64,000 nt of DNA, from the NCBI RefSeq assembly GCF_020085105.1, contig NC_058057.1, positions 27,878,542 to 27,942,541 on the forward strand. Direction: 5' to 3'. Positions 20,201 to 33,021 of this stretch are shown here, in pieces (the first letter of the stretch is position 1; each line of letters starts with the position of its first letter). The notes beneath the pieces were generated by a model that did not search any database, was not told the origin of the DNA, and saw only the letters and a program-made list of their open reading frames with translations. Source of the DNA: Siniperca chuatsi (Eukaryota > Chordata > Actinopteri > Centrarchiformes > Sinipercidae). Made by a program: the position numbers and the translations under genes.

Positions 20201-22199
20201 AAACTGCCCGAAACCGGTGTTACAAAACCACTAAAAGCGAGCGTTTACGCAACATTTCTGATTCGGACGAAAAAACACACATTTGTTTCACATTAAAACC
20301 CGTTAAACTGTTTAAAACAGTGCCACAAAGTTAAACGTTATGTTGAAATCACAAAAACAGACTTCCGTACTGAGATATTAGCTCGTAAAGGAGCTCAATG
20401 GGAGTTAAATGTGCATTTAAGTGACTCCGGATGGGTTAAAGTGGCATGTAAACACAAGTGGTCTACCGTTAACTCGGTTCTACACATCCTGCTTATAGAA
20501 TAAACTGTTTCTAGTTTTCATTCCTGCTTTGTTTCCCGCCGCCGCGCTTTTTGTTGTTTACTGTGATTTAAAGGCGTTGTCACTTAAGGCACTTTAGCGC
20601 CAAAAAATAACTTTCCACACCACGTACTGTTATAACTCTACATTTGCAGGTTTCATGTGTATTTTCAGATATGAGAGCTTGAACTGACAGAAAAGGTTTA
20701 GCTTAAAAACTGCCAGCAGCGTCAGACAACGAGGAAACAAAACCCGGTTTGTTTGGCGCCACTTCGACATTATAAACGCACATTTAAAGGCTGAATTATT
20801 TTATGGATTCTTGAACTTGTTGTACCTTTCATTGGTAAAGTTTCAGTCTCTGCAGCACAAATATATTAGCAAATATTCGCCTAATTTTCCCTCTCAACGG
20901 GCGGAAGCGACTGACAGCTGTTTCCGGTCAGCGCGCCTTCTGATTGGCTGCTGGGGAAGCCACCGAGCCGGCCTGTAAACGCAGGTCTGCCGTCAGAGTC
21001 GCCCCCTGGCGGCTGGAGGGCGTTTGTCTGCAGCTGCAGTGGACCTTTTCTGTCTGATGCAACAGATAAAATAAATAAAATAAATAAAAAATACAGGTAT
21101 AGAAAAGCAGATGTTAATAAATAGACCCTGAATGTGGGGAGTAGTGAAGCCCACATATACACAAGTTTATAAGAATCTTCTCTTTGTTGTTTTTTTATGA
21201 TGTCTGCGGTTCAAAACAAACGAAACATTTTTTTTTTAAATCTCAGCAAAATATAATATTCAATTAAATTTATAGAAGAAAAAAAAAAACCTTCATTTGA
21301 AATTTCCATGAATGAAATGCAACAAAGCCTTAAAGACTGTGAAGAGAGGCTGTGAAGTGTCATTGTGTGAAACCTTTTTGTTTGTTTGTTTCCCTTTTTC
21401 TTTTCCGCTGTGTTTAACCTTTGACCTCTGGTTCACATATTTCTATTGTTCTCACGCAGCATGCGCGTATTTCTTCATGTTACAGCCAAGAAAACGTGCT
21501 GCTGCGTTTGAATCAAACTGTTTCACCAAATAAACACATTTAAGATGATCTTACGGTGCACAGATATATAATCCCTGTAACACATGAAGGGACAGTTTTT
21601 GCAAAGAATGTTTTTTTTTTTCTTGTATTGAACTGGAAACTCTTTACGCATCAATCGATGCCAAACTGAATATTTTAATCTTTAACTCCTTAAAAATGGC
21701 ATCACAGCGGTTTATGTCTGTAAACACACCTCAATATAATACTTTCTAATAACCTTCATGAAGCTTCATACGCTGAAAATTTACTCACAATTTTGAGGTT
21801 TTTGTACTTTAGTGTATTTCCATTTTCTGCATTTATTTGCTAACTTTTAATCACTTTTCAGATTCGGATTATTAACACAAAATATAATCAACTAGTAAAT
21901 GATGATGTATTATTATTATAGATGAAGCGACCCAGCAGTATTAATGCATCAATAATTATATATAATCTATATATTATTCTGAAATGGGCCGTTCTGCATG
22001 ATGAGTACTTTTCCTTTTGGTAGCAGCCAGATCAACAGCTGCTGCTGTATCAATAACTATATATTGTTTTATTTTATTTCACGTCTAATATAAATGTAAT
22101 TATTATGTTTAGCGTTCTGTGTGTAGCATTTTACAAACAAAGTAAAATGAATAAATAACCTTCTTCTTCTCCCCCTTGTGTATCGATGTAATGTTGTTT
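20201..22199. other. Intergenic, no gene seen
   Basis: AT-rich non-coding sequence. A GC-richer patch at 20881-21060 carries an ATTGG box but no open frame with a recognisable domain. Homopolymer A and T runs occur at 21230-21290 and 21610-21620. No RNA gene was recognised. Confidence 0.5.
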
Positions 22200-22600
22200 T
22201 CTAATAGAAGTGGCGCTGCAGTACCGCCTCCCGCCACGCGGTGTCGCTGTCACCCCGCCGCTCCGCCTCCACCAGAGTCCCGTTGTTATTTATTCATTTT
22301 CTTTGGCTCCGGCTGAATGTCGGTCAGTAAGGCAAGTGGGCGGGTACCTCATCAGCCAATGAGGCGCCCCTCTGGCACGGCGTCGTCCTCTCCCATTGGT
22401 CACACCCCCTGAGCGCCGGCTCCTGATTGGATGATCGCTGTTACCGGGTGGTGTGGGGTGAGGGCCGCGGCTCCGGTTGTGTAACGGCTCCGCTGTCGTC
22501 GAGCAGAAACTTCGCACGCGGGACAGTGTTTGTTTATATAAAGCGGTTTCTGACCGACTTTCAAAATGGAGCCGACTTTTAGGGAGGTTTTCATTTGAAG
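22200..22600 (+). promoter_or_regulatory. Orphan promoter-like CpG-rich cluster (CCAAT boxes plus TATA box)
   Basis: A GC-rich island in AT-rich surroundings contains CCAAT/ATTGG boxes at about 22356, 22394 and 22425. A good TATA box, TTTATATAAAG, lies at 22533-22543 and reads rightward. The first ATG downstream (22566) opens only a 10-codon frame. No exon with a known domain follows on either strand. It could be the start of a non-coding transcript, a gene with its coding part elsewhere, or a remnant of a lost gene such as the cys1 neighbour expected here. Confidence 0.4.
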
Positions 22601-22739
22601 GTCATAATCCTTTACTTAAAGGCACAGCTCACCCAAAATATTAAATATTATGACACGTTTCCTCTCACCTGTAGACAAACAGCTCTACAGGTGAAACAGG
22701 AAACAGTAAAACTACAGAGCAGAAATACTCTGTTACAGT

Positions 22740-23030
22740 CAAAGTTTTACTAAAGTACAAAAGTATCAGCATCAAAATATACTTTAAGTACAAAAAGTAC
22801 TCATTATTTCATAACAACATATATTATTAGCTTGTGAATTGCACCAAGGGATCAATAAAGTTTTATCTTAACCTGTAATAACGCATCGTGATTTATTTGT
22901 TGGTCATATTTATTTTGTATTAATAAATAAAATAAATGTACAACACCTCTGAGGCGTAGCGGAGAAAATGGAAATACTCAAATAAAGTACCTGAAATGTG
23001 TACTTGTACTGCGAGGTGTTTGTGGTTTAT
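22740..23030. repeat. Interspersed repeat fragments (AAAGTAC-rich; LINE-like 3' tail)
   Basis: The stretch is rich in AAAGTACA/AAAGTACTC words and includes GGGATCAATAAAG (about 22848), which resembles the LINE 3' end at 61.99 kb. A second part near 22950-23020 (GAGGCGTAGCGGAGAAAATGG) is related to 23.70-23.75 kb. These are common teleost interspersed repeats by style; family names are not assigned. Confidence 0.5.
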
Positions 23031-23639
23031 AATGCCAACATGTTAATCACTCACTAATGCGTTATTGATCAGTTAAAAGTCTTTATCAATGGTGGAAAGT
23101 TCTGCACTTTGAGTTATTTGAACTTCTACTGCGTCTGATTTAACTGTGCAGATTAAGATTTTACCAACAAAACATGTTATTCGTTTATAAAACATCATTA
23201 AAATGCTGCTTTCACGCGAATTAATCAATGAAAATAATACAGTGATGAAGTAACAAGATAACTGATGATGATGATAATCATTTAATAAGCGTCTGAACGC
23301 AGGACTGTGCTGGGTTTAATGGCAGCAGCTTCGGGTTGCCATCTTGTCATTTTAAATAAATAATAACGTATAATTTCAGATGATTTACTCACTTTCGCTG
23401 TTGGCTTATTGGAAAGTTAATTAAATTAAATATTATTTACACAGTAGCTTTATAAAATTAGAAACCTGTGGGTATTTATGAATAGTTTACCAAACATTTA
23501 TAATGTTTTTCTCTTGTGACAAATATACAAAGCAAATGAACCATTCAAAAAGCCATTTGTTAGCATTTATAAACCCATTAAAAAGTATTAATACGCGTTA
23601 ATCACCACAAAGTCCAAACCAGGTCGACGTAAGACAAAA

Positions 23640-23825
23640 TGGACGTGTGCAATACTTGTACTATTAGTAATGTAGTGGAGTACTAAGTACAGTATTTCCC
23701 TCTGAGATGTAGCGGAGTGGAAGTATAAAATGGAAATACTCGAGTATAAGAACCTCAAAATTGTACTGAAGTGCAGTACTTCAGTAAAAGTACTTACGTT
23801 GCACCTCTGCTGTACTGTACATTTA
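23640..23825. repeat. AGTACTT-rich interspersed repeat
   Basis: The words GAGATGTAGCGGAGTGGAAG and repeated AGTACTT/AAGTACTT mark a second member of the family seen at 22.95-23.02 kb. A third, inverted relative lies near 43.04-43.12 kb (GGTACTTTACTT...CTCAGAGGGAAATA). It is non-coding and probably a non-autonomous transposon or SINE-like piece. Confidence 0.5.
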
Positions 23826-23911
23826 GGTTCAACATTTTGGGAAATATGCTTATTTGCTTTATTCCCGAGCGAGATGCTCGATGTCTGCGAGTTCATTACA
23901 GAGTCAGGACA

Positions 23912-24115
23912 TCGTTAGTTAGCCTAGCTTAGCATAAAGACACATAACTCCCCCCTGAAACCACAAATTGTGGTTTTTATATTTCAGTTTGTTACAGATT
24001 AAACAAACAAGGTAAAACATGTCAGTGAACTTTAGAGGTGTATTATTTTTTTTTTACTCTAACCAGGCTAGCTGTTTCCACCTGTTTCCAGTCTGTATGC
24101 TAAGCTAGGCTAACC
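23912..24115. mobile_element. MITE-like element with ~23-bp terminal inverted repeats
   Basis: The left end TTAGCCTAGCTTAGCATAAA is matched in inverted orientation by TATGCTAAGCTAGGCTAA at the right end, about 200 bases apart. There is no coding frame between them. Related solo ends lie at about 42108-42156 and 44508-44560 (CTTCCAGTCTTTRTGCTAAG). This is a short non-autonomous element family present at least three times in the window. Confidence 0.7.
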
Positions 24116-24389
24116 ATGTCCTGGCTCCAGCTCCGTACTGAGCACGCAGACACTGAACTGATGTCCATCTGAACATCTCAGTCTCCGACAGAAGACGTTC
24201 AACTCTTCCTTTAACTCCCCCGGACAAAAACGCAACGGAAAAAAACTTAAATAAGCCACATTTAGCGTAGCAATTATGCTAATTTTCCACCTGTCGTCCC
24301 TGGACAATTCGTCTAAATGTACCCAAAAACAAAACGTCATGTGATGTAAATGTAGTCCAGAGAGAAAGAAACTACAAACCAACACTTCA

Positions 24390-26396
24390 GTTCGTGGTAC
24401 ATTTTTATTATAAAAGCCATATTCTTCACCATCGCTTACAGGCTAATGTTCAGAAATGGGATTATTCCGATATAAGACGTTATTATTAAGAATAACATTT
24501 AATAACATGAGGTATTTTCTTACTGGCTACACTATGGGCCAAATCAAGTTATCAAAAACAGCACTTTTTTTCCTCAACAACTGTTTATTAAATAATAATA
24601 ATAATGTGTAAAGCAAAGATAGTAGGTAGTATCACAGTGAGGAATACTGTCAATAAATGCAGATTGGAATACACGTAACATTCATATAGATATCAATATA
24701 TTTACAATATTTACAGTCACAGACAAATTAACAGAAGTAGGCTAATAGCAGAAGCACGGTACTGAGGCTTTGGCAAAAAATACAGAGTGCATACATTTTG
24801 CTAAACGTGACATTTACACATGAAGTAAACATGATTATACGCGGAGAGAGTACAAAAACAAGCCAGATTAAAAAAAAAAAAAAATCCAGTGCAATGTTCA
24901 GGTTTTTGTTTGTTTCTGTCTGTGGATGAATAGCAGCCTGTCGCCTCCTCCTCCTCCTCCTCACTCTTCCTCCTCTGGTGAGTTTGTGGTTGGTGGGAAT
25001 AAAATGTCCTGAGCAGGGCGGGAAGCTCGCTCCGTCCTCCGCCGGCCGCTCCGGCTCCGTCTACGTCACTTCAACTCAGAATATCTCGGTTTGAATTAGA
25101 TTACGGCGAAACTCTCAGATTATTTCAGAGATTTACCTTAATCTCAATCGTTTTTATTACTGCGGCACATGTTTACACTTTGTTCTGATTTGTTTGTTTT
25201 AAAAACAGGCAGAAGAACATTTCAACACTGTTTATGTGTTCAAAAACAGACTTGAAATATGAAGTAAAATAACACTTTGAATTATAAATCTGTCGAGTCA
25301 AACTTGGCAACCGGAAGCGGATCCTAAAAACACGAACTACTAAAACTCAAGCTGGTCCCTGCGATGATCAATCGCATCGTGTGAAACTGGTTTAAACCAC
25401 GTGTAAACCATAATCTGAGTCAGAACTACTGCTGACGAAGCTGCAGGTAAAATTAATTGATTGCTCTGAAATTTGGTTCAGATATTGATGATCCCCAGAG
25501 GACGGATCCTTCTGACTTTGGTGATCCTTTAACGTTCCCGCTAGCGCCACCAGCAGGTCAAAGCTTCCGCTATTTCAACACGTCGATTCAGGACAGGATG
25601 ACTGTAAAACGAATGAATGACGTCCGAGCTACGTGCTAACATTAGCGTGCTAACTGTACGAATGTCAGCATATTAAAGCTGGCGTGTTAGCATGCTAACG
25701 AGCTACGGTTAACATACCAGATGTTAGCGTTTGTACATGCTAACCGTGAGCTCGTTAACACGCTAAACATCAGTTTATTTATATAGCACCAACAGGAGTT
25801 ACCTCTCGCAGGTCGCACTCTTCTTAGACAAAAACATCCGCATGTTAACATTTTATGACATATAAAAAAAACATCATCATGCTAATTTACTAATGTTAGC
25901 ATGCAGCAGAAATTACAGCGGAGCCTGAAAGTCTGAGATGTCCTAAAAAGGCCTCCGTACAAAAGACAGACCCTTTTGATTTCGCGACCTTTCCTCTGGC
26001 GCCACCTTCAGGACAAACTATGTGCTAAGGATTTATTTTGTTATCCAGCCAAAAGTTTAGTTTTCTAGAGTGTAATAAACATTTCGGCCTCACGGCGTCG
26101 CTGGTGCGTCGGTTGATGAGTCTGGCGATGGTTTCATGCCACAGAAACCTTTTTAAAATGGCGGCCATCTTACCTGGAATTTGTTAACGAGACTTGACGA
26201 TGTTTTAATGACCCTGTTCTTCGTGTAAACGTAGCCGGAGCGCAGTGACCGCCTTCACTGTTCGCCAGCCGTGATTTGTAGAGTAGAAAAGATGTGGAGC
26301 TGATTGAAACAGCCAGTCCCAGTTTAACCTGTCTGGTTGCCCCGCCCCCCCCGCGGTCCTGAGTTGGCCTGACCGAGACTCAGACCACTGAGTCTG
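24390..26396 (-). other. klf11: klf11 3' flank / probable 3' UTR with embedded repeats
   Basis: Downstream of the klf11 stop, minus-strand AATAAA signals lie at 26034-26039 (about 360 bases after the stop) and again near 25776 and 24400. Either a short or a 2-kb 3' UTR is possible. Part of the region (about 25450-25640) reads like a widespread teleost interspersed repeat. The block 25630-25770 is full of GCTAAC/GTTAGC words. No other gene was recognised; a possible tiny terminal exon at 24961-25008 is discussed among rejected items. Confidence 0.4.
25450..25640. repeat. Interspersed repeat of common teleost type
   Basis: The string CCAGAGGACGGATCCTTCTG, followed by GGTGATCC and GCGCCACCAGCAGGTCAAAG-like words, resembles a repeat seen many times in fish genomes (from memory; not checked). 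It is non-coding. The 60-codon open frame here is not a gene. Confidence 0.5.
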
Positions 26397-29300
26397 TTAG
26401 TTGGCTGTGGGGGCCAGCATGCCGACAGGAAGTGCGGAGCCTCTGTTTTGGCCTTTGGGCAGGGCCACTTTGTTGAGGTCTCGGGTTTCGGCCGGCCACG
26501 AGGACGTCCTCTTGGTGATCATGTGCCGCCGGGCGTGTTTGGTCAAGTGGTCGCTGCGCATGAAGCGCCGGTCGCACACGTTGCAGACGAACTTCTTCTC
26601 GCCGGTGTGCGTCCGGCGGTGGCGGGAAAGCTCGTCGGAGCGGGCAAACTTTTTGTCGCAGCCTTCCCAGTGACAGCTGAACGGCTTCTCACCTGCAGAG
26701 GGCGAAGACGAGAGGACGGAAACAGAAATAAAACACGCAAGTTAGTTCGTCAGTGAGAAGCGTCGGCTCTTAGAGCACCAAGTTAACATGCAAACAATGG
26801 CTAGGAGTTCAAAGGTCAGAGGTCACAGCACCTGGACAAGGGAAAGAACTAATCGTTCATGAGCGAAAAGAAACAGCCCTGTTTGCAGCGTTGTGTAATC
26901 CTGTGGGGTTATTAGCTGTGGCAGCAGCGTACAGCCACCGTACGGGAGCGCAGCCTCACTGAACTGCTAGCGTTTAATTTAGCCACCGTACGGGAGCGCA
27001 GCCTCACTGAACTGCTAGCGTGGCGTTTCATTTAGCCACCGTACGGGAGCGCAGCCTCACTGAACTGCTAGCGTGGCGTTTAATTTAGCCACCGTATGGG
27101 AGCGCAGCCTCACTGAACTGCTAGTGTGGCGTTTCATTTAGCCACCGTACGGGAGCGCAGCCTCACTGAACTGCTAGCGTGGCGTTTCATTTAGCCACCG
27201 TACGGGAGCGCAGCCTCACTGAGCAGCTAGCATTTAATTTAGCCACCGTGACGGAGCGCAGCCTCACTGAACTGCTAGCATTTAATTTAGCCACCGACGG
27301 GAGCGCAGCCTCACTGAACTGCTAGCGTGGCGTTTCATTTAGCCACCGTACGGGAGCGCAGCCTCACTGAACTGCTAGCGTGGCGTTTAATTTAGCCACC
27401 GTACGGGAGCGCAGCCTCACTGAGCAGCTAGCGTGGCGTTTCATTTAGCCACCGTACGGGAGCGCAGCCTCACTGAGCAGCTAGCGTGGCGTTTCATTTA
27501 GCCACCGTACGGGAGCGCAGCCTCACTGAGCAGCTAGCGTGGCGTTTCATTTAGCCACCGTACGGGAGCGCAGCCTCACTGAACTGCTAGCGTGGCGTTT
27601 AATTTAGCCACCGTACGGGAGCGCAGCCTCACTGAGCAGCTAGCGTGGCGTTTCATTTAGCCACCGTACGGGAGCGCAGCCTCACTGAGCAGCTAGCATT
27701 TAATTTAGCCACCGTACGGGAGCGCAGCCTCACTGAACTGCTAGCATTTAATTTAGCCACCGTACGGGAGCGCAGCCTCACTGAGCAGCTAGCGTGGCGT
27801 TTAATTTAGCCACCGTACGGGAGCGCAGCCTCACTGAACTGCTAGCGTGGCGTTTCATTTAGCCACCGTACGGGAGCGCAGCCTCACTGAACTGCTAGCG
27901 TGGCGTTTAATTTAGCCACCGTACGGGAGCGCAGCCTCACTGAGCAGCTAGCGTGGCGTTTAACTGCTAGTTAATATTTCAGTTTATCTGAAAAACAAGA
28001 CAAAACATTCCTGCGACCCGGACGGCAGACAGGTGAACTGTAACGCCTCAGCGTCTTACCTGTGTGTGTGCGCAGGTGAGCCTTCAGGTGAGAGCTCTTG
28101 AAGTAGGTCTTCTTGCAGCCGGGGAAGTTGCAGACATAATTTCGTCTGCGGGAGAAGTCGGCCTGGGAGGCGCCGCCGCTCACTCCGGTCGGCATGTAAA
28201 TGGGAGCCGGGGCCAGGGGGAGGAGCTTGGTGTTGCCCAGGGTCATGACAGTCTGCGGGCCCTGCGGCGCCTGGGGGACGGGCTGCTGGGGAACCACGAA
28301 CATCACGGTCCCCTGCGTCATGGCGGGGCCCACCAGCAGAGGCTGGGCGAAGCTGGAAGGAGACTGGGGCAGGATGGGCTTGGGCCCCCCGTGAGTCTGC
28401 ACCTGAACCGGAGCCTGGACGAAGGCGGAGATCATCCCCGTCCGGCTGCTCACCGGGAAAACCTGGCAGAGGACCGGAGAGGAAGAGGAGGAAGAAGACA
28501 GCGGGGAGGAGCGAGGAGGCAACGCTGAGGAGGGAGGAGAGGACGGGCTGTCAGGAGACGGAGGAGGTCCGTCCTTGTCCTCTGGAAGAGTCTCTGGAAG
28601 TCCCGGCTGAGGCGGCGTGGAGGTTTCTGCCGGCTGGGAGGTGGAGGGAGGTGGAGGAGGAGGAGGAGGAACGCCGAGGCGGTCGGCGGTGTGGCGGATG
28701 ACGCTGGTGGCCATCGCTCTGCCGGGCGGAGCCACACAGGACGACTCCGCCTGAGGTGGAAGTGCGGAGGTCTCGGAGGTGAAGGGGGAGGAGGGTTGTG
28801 GGAGGCAGGTGAGGGAGTCACTGAGGAGGGCGGGGCCAGGGCGGGGTAAGACTGGTCTGGAGGCGGGGCTCAGAGCGGAGGTGGTGGTGGTGGAGGCCTC
28901 GGCGAAGCACGGACTGTGAGGTGGAGTCATACACTGAGGGAGGTAACAACGCAGAAGATGAAGTTACAGCCTTCTTATTCTTTGACAGTTGAATCGACTA
29001 ATCGATTAAATCGATCAACAAACTTTCAACTGTGCGGATCTGCTGCTTTTCTTTGTCTCGCGTGACGTAATCTGAATATCTGGGTTTTAGATTGTTGGTC
29101 GTACAAAAAAAAGCAATTTGATGATTTCACCTTTAGGAAATTGTGGTTTTTCACTATTTTCTGACGTTATTCAGAACAAAACATCACATATTTTTGCTAA
29201 AACCTAATTAATATAACAGTTATAACAACTTCACTGCTACTAATAATAATAATTATAATATATTTGTGATTTGTTTGAAAAAAGAAGTGCTTAAATTATC

Positions 29301-32300
29301 AAGTAAAAGGAAACTAAATTCAAACAAGTTAAAAATAAAAAACAAAAATCAAAGCGTCACAAAAAAAGCATATTTAAAAAGTCTGATAAATTAATTTTCC
29401 CTAGTTATTATAATTTATTTCTTCTCATATTTTATAATTGTTGAATCATCACTTTAGTCTTTTTTTTTGTGACGGTGATTTTTGTGTTATTTTTAAGTTT
29501 TTAATAAAGTTTTTGAATTTATTTTAAATAACAGATAAAGACAAAATAAATTACTTTGATTTACTAACAATTATCGTCGTCATTACTATTACACAATCAA
29601 TGGTAATTTCCGAAAGCCTAAAAGTTAATTACTTTGATCTGTAGTCGTATTTTTCAGCGACGTTAACTTTATTTCTCAGTTTTTAAGCTGACGGCAGAAT
29701 TAATAAATGTTTCTTACCAGTGAGGACAGAGCGATCAGGTCTTTGGGAGTGTCCCCCCCCTCCGGGTGGAGATGGATGGAGTCGCAAGAATCGGAGGTGG
29801 GGGTCAATGGGCGGGGCTTGTGCGACCTTTGACCCCAGAAGCTCATGCTGACCAGCGCCTCGGCGGCCTCCAGGTCGTGGTACTCGACGCACGGCTTCAG
29901 CTCCGTGGTCGTCGCCGTCCGGCCGTCCATACGGTCGACCTGAGGACGAGCAGGATTCAAAACAAACTGGAATCAACGAGCAGAACTGAAATCAAAAATC
30001 AATACAACCTAAACGATTCCAAATTTTAGTTACGTTATGTTTTTAAAAGCACAGTCTTTGCGGGCTCAAACACAGCATTAACAGCACTGATTTTATTCTT
30101 TAAAATTGCGATGAAAGGACGTTTTTCCACCATTTTGCTTCCGTAAAACTCATGTGTCTGTCAAACTTTCACTTCTTCTTTTCACAGTGACTGAACAGCA
30201 CTCGGGGATCCCAAATGTGTCCTCCTCTGATGACAATATGCTCTGTGATGTTGTGTTTTATGTTTTCTTTGTGTTCAGATAATCAGTTTGACAGCCAACA
30301 ACATGAAAAAGCAACTTTACATGAGAGTTGGGATTCCAAATGTGTTCTGCTGAGTCCCCAAATGGTTTCTGGTACTTCTCTATTGAAAATGTCTATGATG
30401 TTGCTTTTTGTTATTTTGCATCTAGAAAATCTGTTTTGATTTCTCAACTTACAAGATTTTAAAAAAGCGTCTGGATCTTATTTTCACAATTACTAATTAC
30501 CAAATATGAGTTGGGATCCCAAATGGGTTTGGCTGAGATCCCTCCTGATTCAGACTTTTGAAATGTCCTTTGCCTTACAATGCTGTTCTTAAGATCCTTT
30601 ATATCCAATCAGTCAACATGTCAAATGAACAAATATCTTCTTTTCACCACAGCTTCAGATATGAGTTGGGATCCAAAATGGGTTTATTAAGTTCCCTAAA
30701 GCTTCATACTGAGACCGTCCCTCTTTCTATAATGTTTTTTTAACGTTCATTTGTGTCAAAATATCTGTTTGATTTCACAGTTAACAAGATGAAGGTGTCT
30801 TCTTTTCACAACAATACTGAATATGATGTGGGATGCCAAATGTGTTCTGCTTAGTTCCTTCATTATTCAGTCTGAGACTGTCCTCAAATTAAATGTCCAA
30901 TGTTGTTTTGCTCTTTTGTGTCCGTTTTATTTCGCAGCTGAATCAACGAACAAGTGTCTTCTTCTTTTCACAGCAACTTTGAATGAGTTGGGATCCCAAC
31001 TGTGTTTGGCTGAGTTCCCTAATGATTAGCATAATGATAGTTTTTAATGTTCTTTTGTGTCTAGAAAGTTTGACAGCTAATGAGACGAACAAGTGTCTGC
31101 TTCCTTTCACAGCAACATTAAATATGAGTTGGGATGCAAAATGGCTTTCTGGACATGATTCAGACTGGCTCCCATGTTAGGAACTGTTCCTTCTCTAATG
31201 AAAATGTCTTGATGCTCTGCAACATACTTTTTAAAATTGTGTCCATAAAATCTGTCTAATTTGACAACAAACTAGCAGCAGCAGGAATGCAATGTTTTAA
31301 CAGCCAAAAACATGAAAAAGCAACTTTACATGAGAGTTGGGATTCCAAATGAGTCCCCACAGGATTTCTGGTAGCCTGCTCGAATGAAAATGTCCTGCTC
31401 TATAATGTTGCTTTTTGTTGTTTTGTGTCCAGAAAATCGTTTGATTTCTTAGCTAACAAGATAAACAATTACTTAAAACACGAAGTGGGATCCCAAATGG
31501 GTTTCGGCTGAGCTCCCTAATGATTCCAGCAGTGATGTTTTTGATGTTCTTGTGTGTCCAGAAAGTTTGACAGCTAATGAGACGAAGTGTCTTCTTCATG
31601 AGTTGGGATCCCAAATGGCTCTCTGCACATGATTCAGACTGGCTCCCAGGTAAGGAACTGTTCCTTCTCTAATGAAAATGTCTTGATGTCTCTGCAACAT
31701 ATTTTTAAAGTTATTTTGTGTCCATAAAATCTGTTTAACTTGACAACAAACTAACAGCAGCAGCAGCAGCAGGGATGCAAAATGTTTAAGGAGTTGTCCG
31801 CTGCTGCTGGTGACATTTGCGGTAACGACTTCATAATAACCTGGTCGAGTGGACATCAGCTGGTCCTCAACCAGTAGTCTATTCGTCTTTCTTCTTCTTC
31901 CTTCCCTCTTACACACCCCCCCCTAAAAAACCCCTGAACGAATCAAGCCCCGCCCCCCATTAACATGCACCGACTCACCCCGGAGAGAGAGAGAGGGAGA
32001 GAGAGGGGGAGAGGGAGGGAGGAAGCTCCCAAAAGGAAGTATAGTTGGAGAAAACAAAGTCAATCTGTTGCAACAAACACAGACAGTATCATATCAGCGC
32101 TGTGATTTCCCACGCACGGGATCCCACGAACACATCGCAGAGCAACACATAATGAGATTACAGCAGCAGGAAACAATGCAGAGACAGTTATTCACATCGC
32201 CAGCAGGATTAATGCACAAGTGTTTAAATGATTCATGCGACACCTGTCTGCACAACAACACATGATTTAGCCCAGAGAGGATTTATTGATCGGGCTCTTC

Positions 32301-32978
32301 GCCCTCTGGTTCTGGTTCTGGTTCGGTTTGGTGAGGTCTCGCCGTGCTGTTTCTCCCGCCGCCTCTTTGTTGTGCTCGGCTGCCGTTTTCAGGTGCAGCT
32401 CTACAAAACAAACCGAGCCTGAATCTGATTAATCGACCAGTTGATCAGCAGGAAATGCATCGATTCTAACGCTGACATTTGAATTGTGACCGAGAGACGC
32501 TTAATGGGCAACATTTTTCACACTCAGACTGTTTTAAAGCAAATATTCACCGGTTATTGTTTATTCAAATGTGAATATTTGCTGTTTTTTTCCAAATCTT
32601 CTATGATAAACTGAATATCTCTGCGTTTTGGACTTTTGCACAGACAAAAACATGCAGTAAGAAAACGCCAACTGGGAAAACTAACAGGCATTTTTCACAA
32701 TATTCTGTCGGTTTTAAATAAAAAATTAATTAGTTTGCAAATTAATCGACAACAAGAATACTCAACATCGAAGCAGTTCTTGTTACAGCTTCAGATATGA
32801 ACATGAACTTGCTTTTATGCTTCACATTATTGTAAATTTAAGGTTTTTGTGCGTTTGACTGACGGTAACATTAATTAAAAGACTAAACTTTGGTCTCTAG
32901 CATAACATGACATTTAACATACTTCATGATTTATCAGTTAAATCACCTACGGTGAGAAAAATTACTCCATTAACAGGT

Positions 32979-33021
<43 letters not shown>

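Noticed and set aside
24961..25008. Small minus-strand terminal exon after CCCTGCTCAG reading DILFPPTTNSPEEEE and stop
   Set aside because: Plausible acceptor and a polyadenylation signal near 24.40 kb, but no upstream exon was found, and the acidic end is from a GAGGAGG simple repeat. It may be klf11 3' UTR.
26925..27965. CRISPR array
   Set aside because: Units are directly tandem with no unique spacers, in a vertebrate intron; it is a minisatellite. The same holds for 43592-44388.
28064..28528. Plus-strand frame antisense to klf11 exon 3
   Set aside because: Shadow of a stop-poor GC-rich exon; no domain.
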